Positions 51,301-60,879 of a stretch of 64,000 nucleotides of DNA are shown here, piece after piece. Both the position numbers and the translations under genes were made by a program. The stretch lies in assembly GCA_963556255.1 (NCBI GenBank), contig OY744615.1, forward strand, positions 15,045,537 to 15,109,536, read 5' to 3'. Positions within the stretch are counted from its first letter, which is position 1. Each line of letters opens with the position of its first letter. Under the pieces are notes generated by a model that was not told where the DNA came from, made no database searches, and was given only the letters and a program-made list of their open reading frames with translations. This stretch comes from Allolobophora icterica (Eukaryota > Annelida > Clitellata > Crassiclitellata > Lumbricidae).

Positions 51301-51747
51301 TCAAAACAAACCGTTTATAACTTCTTGAAAATTCGTGCCATCGTCCATCATCTTCAACACGTACAAGCACAGATGACCGCAAAACACTTCGTTATCGGGC
51401 TGTATTCGTTCGCTGTTATAATAAACCGGACGACGTAAATATTTCAGTAGCTCGGTAGGTGGAGGGAGACCATAGCCATCGAAATATTTCGCCGAAATTT
51501 CGCCTTTCTTCTTGATCCAACACACCCAATGAGTCCCGCTCCCACTAGATTTATCTAGGTTAAGAATGCCGCTTTCGTTAGTAGGCCTACTCGGTCTCAG
51601 GGGCAACTCGTCTCGTAGGAACACGCCTCTGAAGTTTGTGATATTTAGTTTCTTCTTAGCGGCGTCTAGCAGTTGTATATTCGACAAAGGAACATTCGGT
51701 AACACGACTCCGCAAACATCGATTTCTGTAACACTTCTAAAACTCAT
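51301..51747 (-). CDS. Adenain-like cysteine protease (virion maturation)
   Basis: 148 codons. A Ulp1/adenain-type catalytic arrangement is visible: H73 in GTHWVCW, D90 in YFDGYG, Q116 in RIQPDNE and nucleophile C123 in FCGHLCLYVL. The size and order match adenovirus-type proteases carried by Polintons, which cleave capsid and core precursors during maturation. It lies between polymerase and fibre genes, 7 nt from the polymerase stop. Confidence 0.88.
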   Translation of the reverse strand: MSFRSVTEIDVCGVVLPNVPLSNIQLLDAAKKKLNITNFRGVFLRDELPLRPSRPTNESGILNLDKSSGSGTHWVCWIKKKGEISAKYFDGYGLPPPTELLKYLRRPVYYNSERIQPDNEVFCGHLCLYVLKMMDDGTNFQEVINGLF

Positions 51748-51754
51748 TTTATAA

Positions 51755-54700
51755 TCAACGAATAGATTCTTTATGTGCGCAGCGTAAAGAGTAATGTCCG
51801 TACGCTAATGTATGAATACCGTCTTCCATTATTACTCGTTTGTCATCATCCGCGGATAATGCAACTTTATTTACCTGCTCGGTATAAATATCATGATGAT
51901 ACGATCTAAAAACGTTCATTTTTCTTAGTCGTTCTCTCTTGGTAAAAAGACAGTTTTTGTAATCATCGTGAGTTATCGTTTTCTTCACGACATTTTGCTT
52001 AATGCCTTTACACTTCTTATGTTCTTCACCATCCATTCTATACGAGTACAACTTGGCCCTTAAACCTACGAACTCGGAAATCTGTTTTCCTGCAGATTCG
52101 TCTTTGAACATACCGATTACTTTCTTGTTCATTCCGCTTCTTAAACCCGATGGGTGATCTTCAGCGTAATCACTCGTATCGAATCGAACCGCAACGTCTT
52201 CGGCGATATCCTCGTAAAAATCTTCTGTTTGTATTTCATATGCCAATGAATCTGTATCGGTGAATAACAATTTAGCTCTGTCTCCGTATTTTTGCCGTAT
52301 AAAATTGTAATGAAAGTCGTACATCAAAGTTTTACTTAAGTCTAATATACACATGCCTAGATATATCGGTTTATTATAAAACAACCTCGGTCTTTTCATG
52401 TGAACGGCGATTAGATTCTCGTCGAAAATCGTCAGGCGGTCATAATTAGTTTTTGCAGCTAGCTTAATAGCTTCCTTCTCGTGACATACCAATTTTATAT
52501 CTACATGATTTTCGATCCTTTCAAGAGTTTTTCCAAAGACGCTATTGTTCATCAATTTGAAAAAGTCTTTCTCAAAGTTATTAGTGGCACTCGTTCTCAA
52601 TTTTGTGTTTAGATCTACATAATATTTCAACCAAGGGCTTTCTTCGAATAGTATCCCTCTGTGAATTTTCGCGATTTTCAACCCGAGACTTTCGTACAAC
52701 TTCAAATTTTCGTAATGTACCACGTACTTCTTTTTATCGTTCAAGTTTGGAATTAGTTTTGGTATATTATATGTAAATTCCGACGAGATGCTCTCGGGAG
52801 CCAGAGGATAGTCGTTGTGGAGATCGTGCAATTTTTCAGAATAGTCTAAATCCACTTCCAATATACACGATCCCGTTACATTCCAATTATTTAGCTCGGC
52901 TTCACTCATCCATTTAAATCCACGAGTCGGTAAAGGCTTGCTCATCGCCCAACCGTATAAATTATTAGCGTCTAGATAAGTTATATATGCCGAAGGCTCG
53001 CTGCTATCGAATTTATCCGCCGTCATATACTTATTGTTGGCTTTCCCATAACGATTCGAAATTGTGCTGATTCCTCCTCTTATTCCTTGCTTAATCATCA
53101 GAATCATATCGTAATCGCTCAACAACTCCAACTTTATACCGGTCAACTTCAAAGCAGCATCCCAGGCCAGTCCCGGAGAAGTGTAATACCATGCGGGATC
53201 TAGCCGATAATTCTTCATGCATACGTCTCTAAAGTTTTCGAAAACATCGGCTAAGAGTAGAACATCCGAAACATTGTACAGGTCGTGGTATTCTCTAAAC
53301 GTTTTACATCCGAATGCATTCCATACATTTTTGGCGTGATCGTAATCTTCATCGCTAATGTTTGAGTCGATTAGCCTCGAATAAAATGCGGACTTGGGAG
53401 GTAGTTCGGTTTCTTTAAATCTATCGACGGAAGCAACGTAATCGTAAGGATAAATTCCTTTTTTAAGTAAAAGATCGAGCTGCATCCCAGAATACAATGC
53501 ACCAAGATTTTTACATTGTTCTTTCGTCAGATTCTTCGATAAAGCGTCAAGACTCGATGCCATGAATCTATAACTGTCGATGAATCGCAATTCACGTTTA
53601 ACGTTAATTTCTTTCCCTTCTTTGTTTAGAAACTTATCGACGATTACTTCTCTGCTAAACGATATGTACTTCTCTTCGTTATTAGGAATGCATTTAATTT
53701 TCTCATTCTGATCACCTCGCAATTTCTTTACGAACAGATGGCTATCGTATCCGGACAGATTATGGAATACTACTGGAAAAAACTTCGGAACTTTATAGTC
53801 TAGATTACAACCATTATGAGCGGCCCCTCTGAATTTACCGCTCAAATGACAGTGGTCTCTAACACGATCTGTACCCAACGCCCCTCCACAGATATGACAT
53901 AAAGTAGTTTCCTTAAACTTTTTTCGGTCATCTGGAGTAAATATCATCTTCTTCGGAAACTTAAACTGATTGTATATTCGTTTTATAGTCTCTTCGAGAC
54001 TATCTACGAATTTTTGACCGATATCGTCGTCTTCGCTTTCGGCCGTGTACGTTACAGGATCTTGTTGATATAATATATCATCGAAGCATTTTACGTAATA
54101 ACAAAACGAGCTAGGCGTGTGTTTTTGGTATTTATCGGTGTAAGACACGCGAGGATCTGGCTGGCATGTGTCTATAGGTTTGATGAAAGATTCGAAATCT
54201 GCATAAACGATAAAGGGAACTCTCATCGACCTATTATAATTTTTAAAACCTATCGTAGTTCCCGGTTCTGGGACTTCTATTTTTTGAGCGGCGTTTTGCA
54301 AACAGTACTCGGAATGTTTATTAAACGCTTCTATTTTTGTATAACCGTTTAAACATCTTCTACAATAGTGCATTGAAGTATGGGATTTTTCCGTTCGTGA
54401 TGCCATCAATCTGTTGAAATTCTTTATCCAACAATAATGTTTCTTATCTCCGTCGGAAATAAGCAATAGTTCAACGATAGAAACTTCATCGTCCCGCTGA
54501 TTCGACACATAAATTGGGAATACTATCTTATTTTCATAACCGAATACGTCAACGCTGATATTATTATTTCTTTCAAACTTGCTTATTATATTAGCATCCG
54601 CAGCAACCGGAAATTCGATACCGCTCCAATCGAGTTTCTGGGATTGTTTGATTAATTCTTTCGTAATTCTTTCGAGATTTTTGCCCGTTGGATTTAACGC

Positions 54701-55564
54701 TCTAGTAATGCACCACTTGAAACATTGCTCGTCATTATTCTTCATATTGATAATAGCTTTTTTGCTAGATAGTTCTGTGGGCAACGGAATGTAAGAACTG
54801 CCTTTCAGTGGTTTATAAACAGCAGTATTGACATCTAACTTTACAACATTCACGAATCTCCAATTACTTCCCCGCATCTGGAAACTTGCCATAGTCTCTG
54901 GGATCTTGTTTATTGCATTATCGTATATTTCGTTAATATCGGTAGCATCTAAAATAACTTCAGTTTTCGAGACGAATGGAACATTCGCGGATTCTTCTTC
55001 TCCAGATTTCATATCAACGCGCTCCATGGTACATGTAAGAACGAGTTGAACCTTAACCTGACGATTTCTTGACAACATACTAACCACCTGCGGTCTAACG
55101 GCGCTAAGAAAAGACACGGCATCTATTCCAGAAGAACCATCGATAGTGTATTGTTTAGTGAATCCTTTAATAGCCGATGCAGTCTTTCGAATTTCAAACT
55201 TCTTTGTATTGATTTTAGCAAAGAGACTCTTTATTTTCGATTTGAACGATTCCAATCTTTCGTTCACAGGTTTCTTCACTTTAGGAGGTATGTAACTAAC
55301 TAACCAATCCGCAAAAGAATTAATATTCGACCTAACCTTAGTTTTCAACTCACTGAGAACTTTATTTGGCTTGGAAACGAACTTGCTCGGAGTAAGAATT
55401 GGCGCTCGAATATTGGGAACTGGAGAGTCGAGCAAGTTATTTCCCTTAAAATCGTTGCTCATAGCAGCAATCAGATCCGCTTTTCGCAGTTTCCAATATC
55501 CGACCAAGCCGCTCCGTTTTGCCATGACTCTCAATTCTTTTACAGTTTTCAACTTGTAGTCCAT
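51755..55564 (-). CDS. Protein-primed family B DNA polymerase
   Basis: 1269 codons from the preferred ATG at 55564 (the frame opens 10 codons earlier inside a TATATA tract). Residues from that start: a SAP-like helix pair at 1-35; a C2H2-like CRRC...HSEYC at about 401-421; exonuclease motif I YADFES (D456, E458); a treble-clef finger CHIC...HCH at about 556-573; motif II HNLSGYDSHL (601-610); motif III YNVSDVLLLADVF (763-775); polymerase motif A YLDANNLYGWAM (863-874), motif B KLMNNSVFGKT (1003-1013), motif C FTDTDSLAY (1101-1109). All metal-binding acids are present, so proofreading and synthesis should work. It replicates the linear element from protein-primed ends. Length is usual for Polintons. 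Confidence 0.95.
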   Translation of the reverse strand: MDYKLKTVKELRVMAKRSGLVGYWKLRKADLIAAMSNDFKGNNLLDSPVPNIRAPILTPSKFVSKPNKVLSELKTKVRSNINSFADWLVSYIPPKVKKPVNERLESFKSKIKSLFAKINTKKFEIRKTASAIKGFTKQYTIDGSSGIDAVSFLSAVRPQVVSMLSRNRQVKVQLVLTCTMERVDMKSGEEESANVPFVSKTEVILDATDINEIYDNAINKIPETMASFQMRGSNWRFVNVVKLDVNTAVYKPLKGSSYIPLPTELSSKKAIINMKNNDEQCFKWCITRALNPTGKNLERITKELIKQSQKLDWSGIEFPVAADANIISKFERNNNISVDVFGYENKIVFPIYVSNQRDDEVSIVELLLISDGDKKHYCWIKNFNRLMASRTEKSHTSMHYCRRCLNGYTKIEAFNKHSEYCLQNAAQKIEVPEPGTTIGFKNYNRSMRVPFIVYADFESFIKPIDTCQPDPRVSYTDKYQKHTPSSFCYYVKCFDDILYQQDPVTYTAESEDDDIGQKFVDSLEETIKRIYNQFKFPKKMIFTPDDRKKFKETTLCHICGGALGTDRVRDHCHLSGKFRGAAHNGCNLDYKVPKFFPVVFHNLSGYDSHLFVKKLRGDQNEKIKCIPNNEEKYISFSREVIVDKFLNKEGKEINVKRELRFIDSYRFMASSLDALSKNLTKEQCKNLGALYSGMQLDLLLKKGIYPYDYVASVDRFKETELPPKSAFYSRLIDSNISDEDYDHAKNVWNAFGCKTFREYHDLYNVSDVLLLADVFENFRDVCMKNYRLDPAWYYTSPGLAWDAALKLTGIKLELLSDYDMILMIKQGIRGGISTISNRYGKANNKYMTADKFDSSEPSAYITYLDANNLYGWAMSKPLPTRGFKWMSEAELNNWNVTGSCILEVDLDYSEKLHDLHNDYPLAPESISSEFTYNIPKLIPNLNDKKKYVVHYENLKLYESLGLKIAKIHRGILFEESPWLKYYVDLNTKLRTSATNNFEKDFFKLMNNSVFGKTLERIENHVDIKLVCHEKEAIKLAAKTNYDRLTIFDENLIAVHMKRPRLFYNKPIYLGMCILDLSKTLMYDFHYNFIRQKYGDRAKLLFTDTDSLAYEIQTEDFYEDIAEDVAVRFDTSDYAEDHPSGLRSGMNKKVIGMFKDESAGKQISEFVGLRAKLYSYRMDGEEHKKCKGIKQNVVKKTITHDDYKNCLFTKRERLRKMNVFRSYHHDIYTEQVNKVALSADDDKRVIMEDGIHTLAYGHYSLRCAHKESIR

Positions 55565-55672
55565 TCCTTTATATATACATATATATATATTCATTTCTTT
55601 AAGTGTTGTTTAAGAAAAACACAAATATTTATTTATGTTTAATTTTTTATTTATTTATTTTTTCCCAAAATC

Positions 55673-56188
55673 TCACAGCGCATTCACAACGGAATCGATA
55701 GTTTTGTCGTTAATGCTATCGTACACCTTAATTTTGTATCTATTTCTCCATACTTTTCCATTATACCATTGTATTATTGGTGCGTTTTGCCCGTGCGCCT
55801 TAGCTGCTTTGTACATCGACGGATACACGACAACATCACCGGTTTCTAGGTCTAAGATTTCTACTTTTCTCGGCTGATTTCTGATATACCTCGTTCTATC
55901 ATACGCGCCTTCCTGGTAGTTTCTTTTAAGTATTCGTTCTTTCCGATATTCTTTCCAGTATCCTTTCTGATATTCTATCTGATATGCTTTCCGATATTCT
56001 TTCTGCTGCTCTTTCTGCAGTTCTTGCCTTTGTCGTCTCTCTAGTTTCTCTAGTTGCTCTTTTTCTGAGTTATCTTGAACACAAATCTCCATTGCGCTCA
56101 ATAGAGCTATAAGCTCGGGCTTGTTGAGATGAGCACAACCCTTAACGTTGTGCTGGACCAGTAAGCTTCTCAGCTCTGGAAGTTTCAT
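55673..56188 (-). CDS. SAP plus NUMOD1-like DNA-binding protein
   Basis: 171 codons from the ATG at 56188 (an in-frame ATG at 56215 adds nine residues). The N-terminus MKLPELRSLLVQHNVKG with KPELIALL is a SAP-like DNA-binding helix pair. A charged, glutamine- and tyrosine-rich coiled-coil region follows (about 45-100). The C-terminus (VEILDLETGDVVVYPSMYKA, then AAKAHGQ ... IIQWYNGK-WRNRYKI) looks like the NUMOD1/IENR1 DNA-binding module of homing endonucleases. No nuclease motif is visible. Possible role in element DNA binding or gene control. It lies between polymerase and capsid genes. Confidence 0.55.
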   Translation of the reverse strand: MKLPELRSLLVQHNVKGCAHLNKPELIALLSAMEICVQDNSEKEQLEKLERRQRQELQKEQQKEYRKAYQIEYQKGYWKEYRKERILKRNYQEGAYDRTRYIRNQPRKVEILDLETGDVVVYPSMYKAAKAHGQNAPIIQWYNGKVWRNRYKIKVYDSINDKTIDSVVNAL

Positions 56189-56296
56189 CTTCTTATTACT
56201 AATATAAGTAAACATCTCTTTATGTATGTTTAAGAAAAAAAAGAAATTTTATTCATAGCCTTCACCCTTAGCATTTAGCATTTAAATCGCGGCGAT

Positions 56297-57598
56297 TTAA
56301 GACGAGCTCCTACCGTAGACGACGTTTAGCTTCTGCCCGTCCGACTGAAACTCTAGCAACTTGTCCGAAATTACGATAGCATAAGCTTCGGTTTCGGCCG
56401 GCACTGCCGTATTAAATATAGCTTTGATCTGAATATCGACGACCGACGATTTCAACCGCTCAGATTGTTTGCTAACGTCGAAAATCATTAGCGGATATAG
56501 TTCTTTATAATCACTCGGTGTTATATTACTCTGCGTTATCAACTGATCCATTCCGTAGAATTTTTCGCTAAACGTTGCCGCTGCTCGGTACGCTCTCGAG
56601 AATTGTTGATTAGGAAACGATAGGTTGTAGTCCACAGCCGGGTATCTTTCCTGATTCATCATCACGTACATGTTCTTAAGATCGCAATGGTCGAAGATCG
56701 ACGGATTAGCTTCTTGATTCCCGTCACGACTTGTCTGAAATCCTACTATTATATACCTCGGTTTTTCCGGAGATGTCTTGACACTAAGTCTCCAACTGAA
56801 AGTAGTCGACTGAGGAACAGTTATGGTATCGCATTGACGAGCGCGATAGGCGACGGCCAACGATGCTTTCGATTCGATCGTTTTATATAACTGCATTTTT
56901 TCCATATCGGATGGAATAACGTGAGGCATAAACCACGATATCTTTTCTATTGCAACTTTTCCAGCCGCGGCATCGTGACCTCTAAAAATAGCGTCGTCGT
57001 CGGCTTTACGCACTAACGTTAGCGTATGTTTCAAACCGTAAACAATCTTGTCGTAATCATCGCAAAAACCGAAGATATGCTTTAATGCAACTATAAAGCT
57101 GAACGTTCCCTTAGCAGTCGGTTTTCGAATAAGATACTGTTGTCTGACCGCAAACCCCGTGTTATCGGCGACAACGGCCGTTGCACCACTGTCTTTGTAC
57201 CACAGCTGATTTAAACCTTGTGCCAGTTGAAAATCGTTTGGGTATTTAAGCAGTCCGAGCATCGTGGTAGCTTGACCCGGGTGAAATAACGTTTCGATTT
57301 CTTGATTCGACAGAGAATACGATATTTGGCTAAATAGATGCATTAGCCCGTTATTCGTAACAGCCACTGCATCGGCATTAACGTACGCGGTGTTATCCGC
57401 TTTAGTCAGTATTCCTTCGAATAGCAAATACGATTCTGAAGGGTGGCTGAATAAATCTTGGAGTTCAATATTGATACGAATCTCGCCCGTTGTGTTTAGA
57501 TTCGTTCTCGCAGTAGGTTCATACTCGTGAAATTCGTAGCGTTCGATACTCTCGTCCGTCAAAGGTTGTTCCGTGAATCTTAGTATATCTGATTGCAT
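56297..57598 (-). CDS. Major capsid protein (double jelly-roll)
   Basis: 433 codons. Matches the Polinton major capsid family by its characteristic N-terminal jelly-roll segments: SYLLFEGILTKAD near 58-70, TNNGLMHLFSQISYSLSNQE near 81-100, PGQATTMLGLLKYPNDF near 107-123, GFCDDYDKIVYGLKHTLTLV near 177-196, and DDDAIFRGHD just after. Double jelly-roll proteins trimerise into hexon-like capsomers of icosahedral virions. Open and full length. Together with the penton-like protein, ATPase and protease it implies the element can encode particles. It is flanked by the pVI-like gene upstream and the SAP protein downstream. Confidence 0.9.
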   Translation of the reverse strand: MQSDILRFTEQPLTDESIERYEFHEYEPTARTNLNTTGEIRINIELQDLFSHPSESYLLFEGILTKADNTAYVNADAVAVTNNGLMHLFSQISYSLSNQEIETLFHPGQATTMLGLLKYPNDFQLAQGLNQLWYKDSGATAVVADNTGFAVRQQYLIRKPTAKGTFSFIVALKHIFGFCDDYDKIVYGLKHTLTLVRKADDDAIFRGHDAAAGKVAIEKISWFMPHVIPSDMEKMQLYKTIESKASLAVAYRARQCDTITVPQSTTFSWRLSVKTSPEKPRYIIVGFQTSRDGNQEANPSIFDHCDLKNMYVMMNQERYPAVDYNLSFPNQQFSRAYRAAATFSEKFYGMDQLITQSNITPSDYKELYPLMIFDVSKQSERLKSSVVDIQIKAIFNTAVPAETEAYAIVISDKLLEFQSDGQKLNVVYGRSSS

Positions 57599-57646
57599 TT
57601 TTTTTATTAATAATATATGATTTTATTTTATTTAAATATAAATAAC

Positions 57647-58168
57647 CTATGCAACTTTCAATCCAGCTCCGTTTAAACGTCTAACGAGATCTTGAATTCT
57701 AATAGCGCTCTTTGCATTGGAATTCATACCGTGCCCCATCATTAAATTATTTATATTTGTACTCTTCGAACGCGTTCCGTCGTTAATAAGTCTAGTTAGC
57801 ACGTCTTTACTTTCTTGAGTTAGCAAGTCCTTACCTTCGTTCAGCTGCGGTTGGAACGCTGGAAGCGCTGAAAGCGCTGAAAGCGTTTGTGAACTTGTAG
57901 TAGGTAAATTTTTGGGACTCATAATTTTAGCAATCGCTTTATCGACTAATCGTTTCCCAGCGTCAGCAACGACAGTTTTACCAACATCCAGCGCTTTCTG
58001 CCCGATGTCTTTAGCCGCATCTTTTCCTACGCTGAGAGCGGTGGACGCTATTTGTTTAGCCGCATTCGACGTAAATAGTTTCTTGAAAAAACCCGCAACA
58101 ATATCGAATATTCCCGCCCCTCCGATAACGTATTGTTTCTTATACCTTCTTTTATTAACTACTAACAT
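57647..58168 (-). CDS. Basic, amphipathic virion protein (pVI-like, tentative)
   Basis: 173 codons. A basic lead (NKRRYKKQYV), a GGAGIFDIVAGFFKKLF amphipathic segment, then an alanine/lysine-rich helical run (SNAAKQIASTALSVGKDAAK) and a mostly helical C-terminus. Arrangement and position next to the major capsid gene recall adenovirus pVI, a membrane-lytic internal capsid protein, but I see no sequence proof. A possible adenain target is not defined. Confidence 0.5.
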   Translation of the reverse strand: MLVVNKRRYKKQYVIGGAGIFDIVAGFFKKLFTSNAAKQIASTALSVGKDAAKDIGQKALDVGKTVVADAGKRLVDKAIAKIMSPKNLPTTSSQTLSALSALPAFQPQLNEGKDLLTQESKDVLTRLINDGTRSKSTNINNLMMGHGMNSNAKSAIRIQDLVRRLNGAGLKVA

Positions 58169-58171
58169 TTT

Positions 58172-59104
58172 TTATATTAATAGCATTATATTTTTATATT
58201 CATTTTTATTTATCGCTCCTTGTCTTAGTAACTCGTCGCATATACCAACTATCTCATTTCTCACACCCGTATTCCCCGCCTCGAAGCTGGCCATTCGGAG
58301 AGATAACATTTCTATTAATGCATTAGGATCTTGAGGAATAACGATACGCTGTAGGCCTATTCCTTTACCTTGCGCCTTTGACATCATCGAGTCCCATATC
58401 GGTTTAATAATATTTTTATATTTTAAGCTCCTAGAGGATTTTGGTTTACTTGGATTTTTCGGCTGCCTCATAGCATTCGTTATCTTCAGAATCTCGGCAT
58501 ATTCTTCCCGATCGTTTGTATTGAAAATCGACTCGTCCGGTTTGGCCATCGTTAATAATTCCCAAAGTCCTGGAGTTCCTTCGTATATCTTAGGCCTATC
58601 GCCTACCGTCACGTTATTGCCGTCGATCGATATAGGACTGTCGCCTATATAAAATTGGCCGGCTTTTGAGTTTATACCGAACGTTGTGTCTACCGTCTTT
58701 TTATCGGACGCGTATTGTTGCAGGTACTTCACCGCAATATCTCCTAGTTCTAAGGTTTTTATATCTTCTAGGCCTACCGGGTCTTCTCCGTAAGCCTGTA
58801 TCGAAGGGTATTGAGGAAACTGAATGGCTTTTAACGATGTCGAAATAGAAGCGGGAAGCGCTTTTAGAGCGTTAGCTGTCTCTGCAGAGTTTTCTTTTAT
58901 AGTAGATAACAAAGCCTTTTGTTCTTTTGAAATTGTTGATTGCGAATCGACTATTGGTTTGTACAATCTCGTTAATTCTCGTTGTAGTCCTATATCTCCT
59001 AATCTCTCGGATAAAAAGTTTTGTCGAATATTTTTCTTCGATTTCAGAAACTCTTCAACGATAAAATCTCTTTTTGCGGGATCGGTTATCTTTAGAAACG
59101 ACAT
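58172..59104 (-). CDS. DUF8207-type Polinton protein
   Basis: 310 codons. A coiled-coil-prone N-terminal half (about 1-100) precedes a conserved domain with TTFGINSKAGQFYIGDSPI, then EGTPGLWELLTM and KPKSSRSLKYKNIIKPIWD, the signature of the DUF8207 family seen in many Polinton gene sets. Function unknown; its position among virion genes suggests a structural role. Only three bases separate it from the next gene. Confidence 0.65.
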   Translation of the reverse strand: MSFLKITDPAKRDFIVEEFLKSKKNIRQNFLSERLGDIGLQRELTRLYKPIVDSQSTISKEQKALLSTIKENSAETANALKALPASISTSLKAIQFPQYPSIQAYGEDPVGLEDIKTLELGDIAVKYLQQYASDKKTVDTTFGINSKAGQFYIGDSPISIDGNNVTVGDRPKIYEGTPGLWELLTMAKPDESIFNTNDREEYAEILKITNAMRQPKNPSKPKSSRSLKYKNIIKPIWDSMMSKAQGKGIGLQRIVIPQDPNALIEMLSLRMASFEAGNTGVRNEIVGICDELLRQGAINKNEYKNIMLLI

Positions 59105-59201
59105 TATATTTTATTTATATTAGCTTATAGCTATATTTTTTAAACGTAAATTCCAACGTAAATTCGAACGTAATTACGAACGTTGATTTCCAACGTTTAA
59201 T

Positions 59202-59738
59202 TTACGTTCCCGTTAAAACGTTCTCGTTAAACGTTAATTTTTCTGTGCTAACTTTGGTTTTATTTTTAATTTTTTCTTTCATATCGTTGAATTTCACAAA
59301 CTCGCTTAGAATTAGCGAATATTCAACTTCTGAAATATTGTCGTCCACAAGAGCTTTTGAAATAAGGCTACTGATAGTGTTTAGTTTCGCTTCGGCTAAC
59401 GTTTTAATCTTTTCGTGCTTTGTCAATTTCAGTGCAAGCTTCTTACTAACTTGTCCTCCGATAATAATTAACAATCCTACACCTACTGCCGTACCTGTTG
59501 CTATCGCTATGGCCGGAGTTGCAATTACAGTAGCCAGAGCTGCCAGTCCCGAGCTGCTGAGTCCCATCACAGTTACTATCAGAGCGTTGTCGATAATGCT
59601 AATCATTCTTATGTTCCTACGATACTTTGTACTTAAGGCGGTCCTTTTATCGCGTTCTTGTTCGATTTCTTTTTGAATTTCGTTAATTTTTTTAAAACGA
59701 TACGATTGCGCTGAATTTTCCATTTGTTTATATTCCAT
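59202..59738 (-). CDS. Membrane protein of unknown function
   Basis: 178 codons. A charged coiled-coil lead (KKINEIQKEIEQERDKR) precedes two hydrophobic segments at about 46-75 and 78-95 (ALIVTVMGLSSSGLAALATV and AIAIATGTAVGVGLLIIIGG). A soluble C-terminal helix bundle (KHEKIKTLAEAKLNTISSLI, EVEYSLILSEF) follows. Similar proteins recur in Polintons. It could be an entry or internal-membrane factor; that is inference. Confidence 0.6.
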   Translation of the reverse strand: MEYKQMENSAQSYRFKKINEIQKEIEQERDKRTALSTKYRRNIRMISIIDNALIVTVMGLSSSGLAALATVIATPAIAIATGTAVGVGLLIIIGGQVSKKLALKLTKHEKIKTLAEAKLNTISSLISKALVDDNISEVEYSLILSEFVKFNDMKEKIKNKTKVSTEKLTFNENVLTGT

Positions 59739-59765
59739 TATTATTATTATTAAGATTTTTTAAAT

Positions 59766-60167
59766 TTAAACGTGGTAATTAATGTAGCATAGCGAATCTT
59801 TTTCGTTAATGATAACAACGGAATCGGAATTGTTTTGAATAGTAATAACAATGTCTTCTACATCTTCACAAATGGTTGAGTCTTGCAAGCTACATTTCTT
59901 TTCTTTAAGCGCCTGTCTAAGCGAGACTAGACACACTCCTCTAGTTAGTCGAACTCCAAATCCTAGCTCTTGCGAGACCGACGATCTGGGTTGAATTGTG
60001 ATCACTACTTGTGCGAAAATCTCCCAACGCTGTGAGCCCGGTTGTCTTATAGCCCGATGCGTTACTTCTTTAGGCAACCAAAATACTGATTGTGGTCGAG
60101 TTCTAACTCTGCTCGGAGAATTGCGTTTTGTTATAAACTTGTGTATTGGCATACTGTATCGCGACAT
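59766..60167 (-). CDS. dUTPase-fold-like protein without its catalytic motif (tentative)
   Basis: 133 codons from the ATG at 60167 (the frame extends 11 codons upstream over a TATATA tract, judged untranslated). The region ITIQPRSSVSQELGFGV followed by RLTRGV resembles dUTPase motif 2 and the strand after it (PRSGLA ... GV). DIVITIQNNSDSVVIINEKD then resembles the N-x(7-9)-G-D-R-I-A-Q strand of motif 4. The usual GVID-x-DYxG loop is replaced by an unrelated cysteine-containing stretch, so dUTP hydrolysis is unlikely. A dUTPase-derived structural or host-interaction protein, as in adenovirus E4 ORF1, is one possibility. Confidence 0.4.
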   Translation of the reverse strand: MSRYSMPIHKFITKRNSPSRVRTRPQSVFWLPKEVTHRAIRQPGSQRWEIFAQVVITIQPRSSVSQELGFGVRLTRGVCLVSLRQALKEKKCSLQDSTICEDVEDIVITIQNNSDSVVIINEKDSLCYINYHV

Positions 60168-60205
60168 TATATATATTATATATATATTTATATATATCAT
60201 GACCT

Positions 60206-60829
60206 TTACAGAATCATACCAAGTAGGGGTCCAAGGATTGGAATGCTAGAAAGTACTTTTGAAATAGGATTGTCGTTTCCAAGAATTAATCCTGAACCAT
60301 TGACAAATCCAGAACCTCTGCGCATGTACAGTCCTTCTCCTGCATCGTCCAATCCAGATCCTGACCATGGTTTCAGGTAAAGACCTGCGGCGTGCGGAAC
60401 CATCTTGTAGCTTCTTCCTCCTTTCTTTATGTATAAAGCACTTCCATTAACACCAGATCCCAATATCTTGCTAACACCTGTACTCGCTAGTCCGCTTAAA
60501 GCTCCAGTTGCAAGACTTGGCAGAACGCTAGAAAGAAGAAATTTTCCAGCTGTAGCTAGAAGTGGTAATAACGCTGGAAGAAAACCACCTTCGACTTTCA
60601 TATTATGGTCTATTTGCGTTTTACTCATTTTGAGCGTAGTACCAGTTCCTTTCTGATATGATTTGGTCATTTTATTAATTTGTGCTCGTGTAAGAGCTAA
60701 AACATGTTCCCCGGATAGATCTCCGTGAGTTAGTCTTATACTCGTTCCTGTCCCTGCTTCAACTGCGCGTTTAATTTTGTCTTTTTGTCCTTCCGAAACA
60801 TTAACTTTTACATTCGTATATCGGCTCAT
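60206..60829 (-). CDS. Glycine-rich hydrophobic protein, adenovirus pX-like (tentative)
   Basis: 207 codons. The N-terminal ~90 residues are polar and mixed, with two similar segments (GTGTSIRLTHGDLSGEHVLA, then GTGTTLKMSKTQID). A hydrophobic stretch EGGFLPALLPLLATAGKFLL ... LPSLATGALSGLAS follows at about 86-120. Its GG-(I/F)-LP-x-L-x-PL pattern recalls the C-terminal part of adenovirus core protein pX. The C-terminus has repeats of GLYLKP / GLYMRRG type. Probably an internal virion or membrane-active protein. Confidence 0.5.
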   Translation of the reverse strand: MSRYTNVKVNVSEGQKDKIKRAVEAGTGTSIRLTHGDLSGEHVLALTRAQINKMTKSYQKGTGTTLKMSKTQIDHNMKVEGGFLPALLPLLATAGKFLLSSVLPSLATGALSGLASTGVSKILGSGVNGSALYIKKGGRSYKMVPHAAGLYLKPWSGSGLDDAGEGLYMRRGSGFVNGSGLILGNDNPISKVLSSIPILGPLLGMIL

Positions 60830-60879
60830 TTTATATATATAATTGAAATTAAAAACTTTAATACCACATTAATTAATTC

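Noticed and set aside
51272..51382. A 37-residue N-terminal extension of fibre-like protein 1
   Set aside because: It overlaps the protease gene and a TATATA tract, and the paralogue begins exactly at MPVDKFGHTD.
54119..54352. Plus-strand frames inside the polymerase, capsid and ATPase genes
   Set aside because: They are antisense shadows of well-supported minus-strand genes with recognisable motifs.
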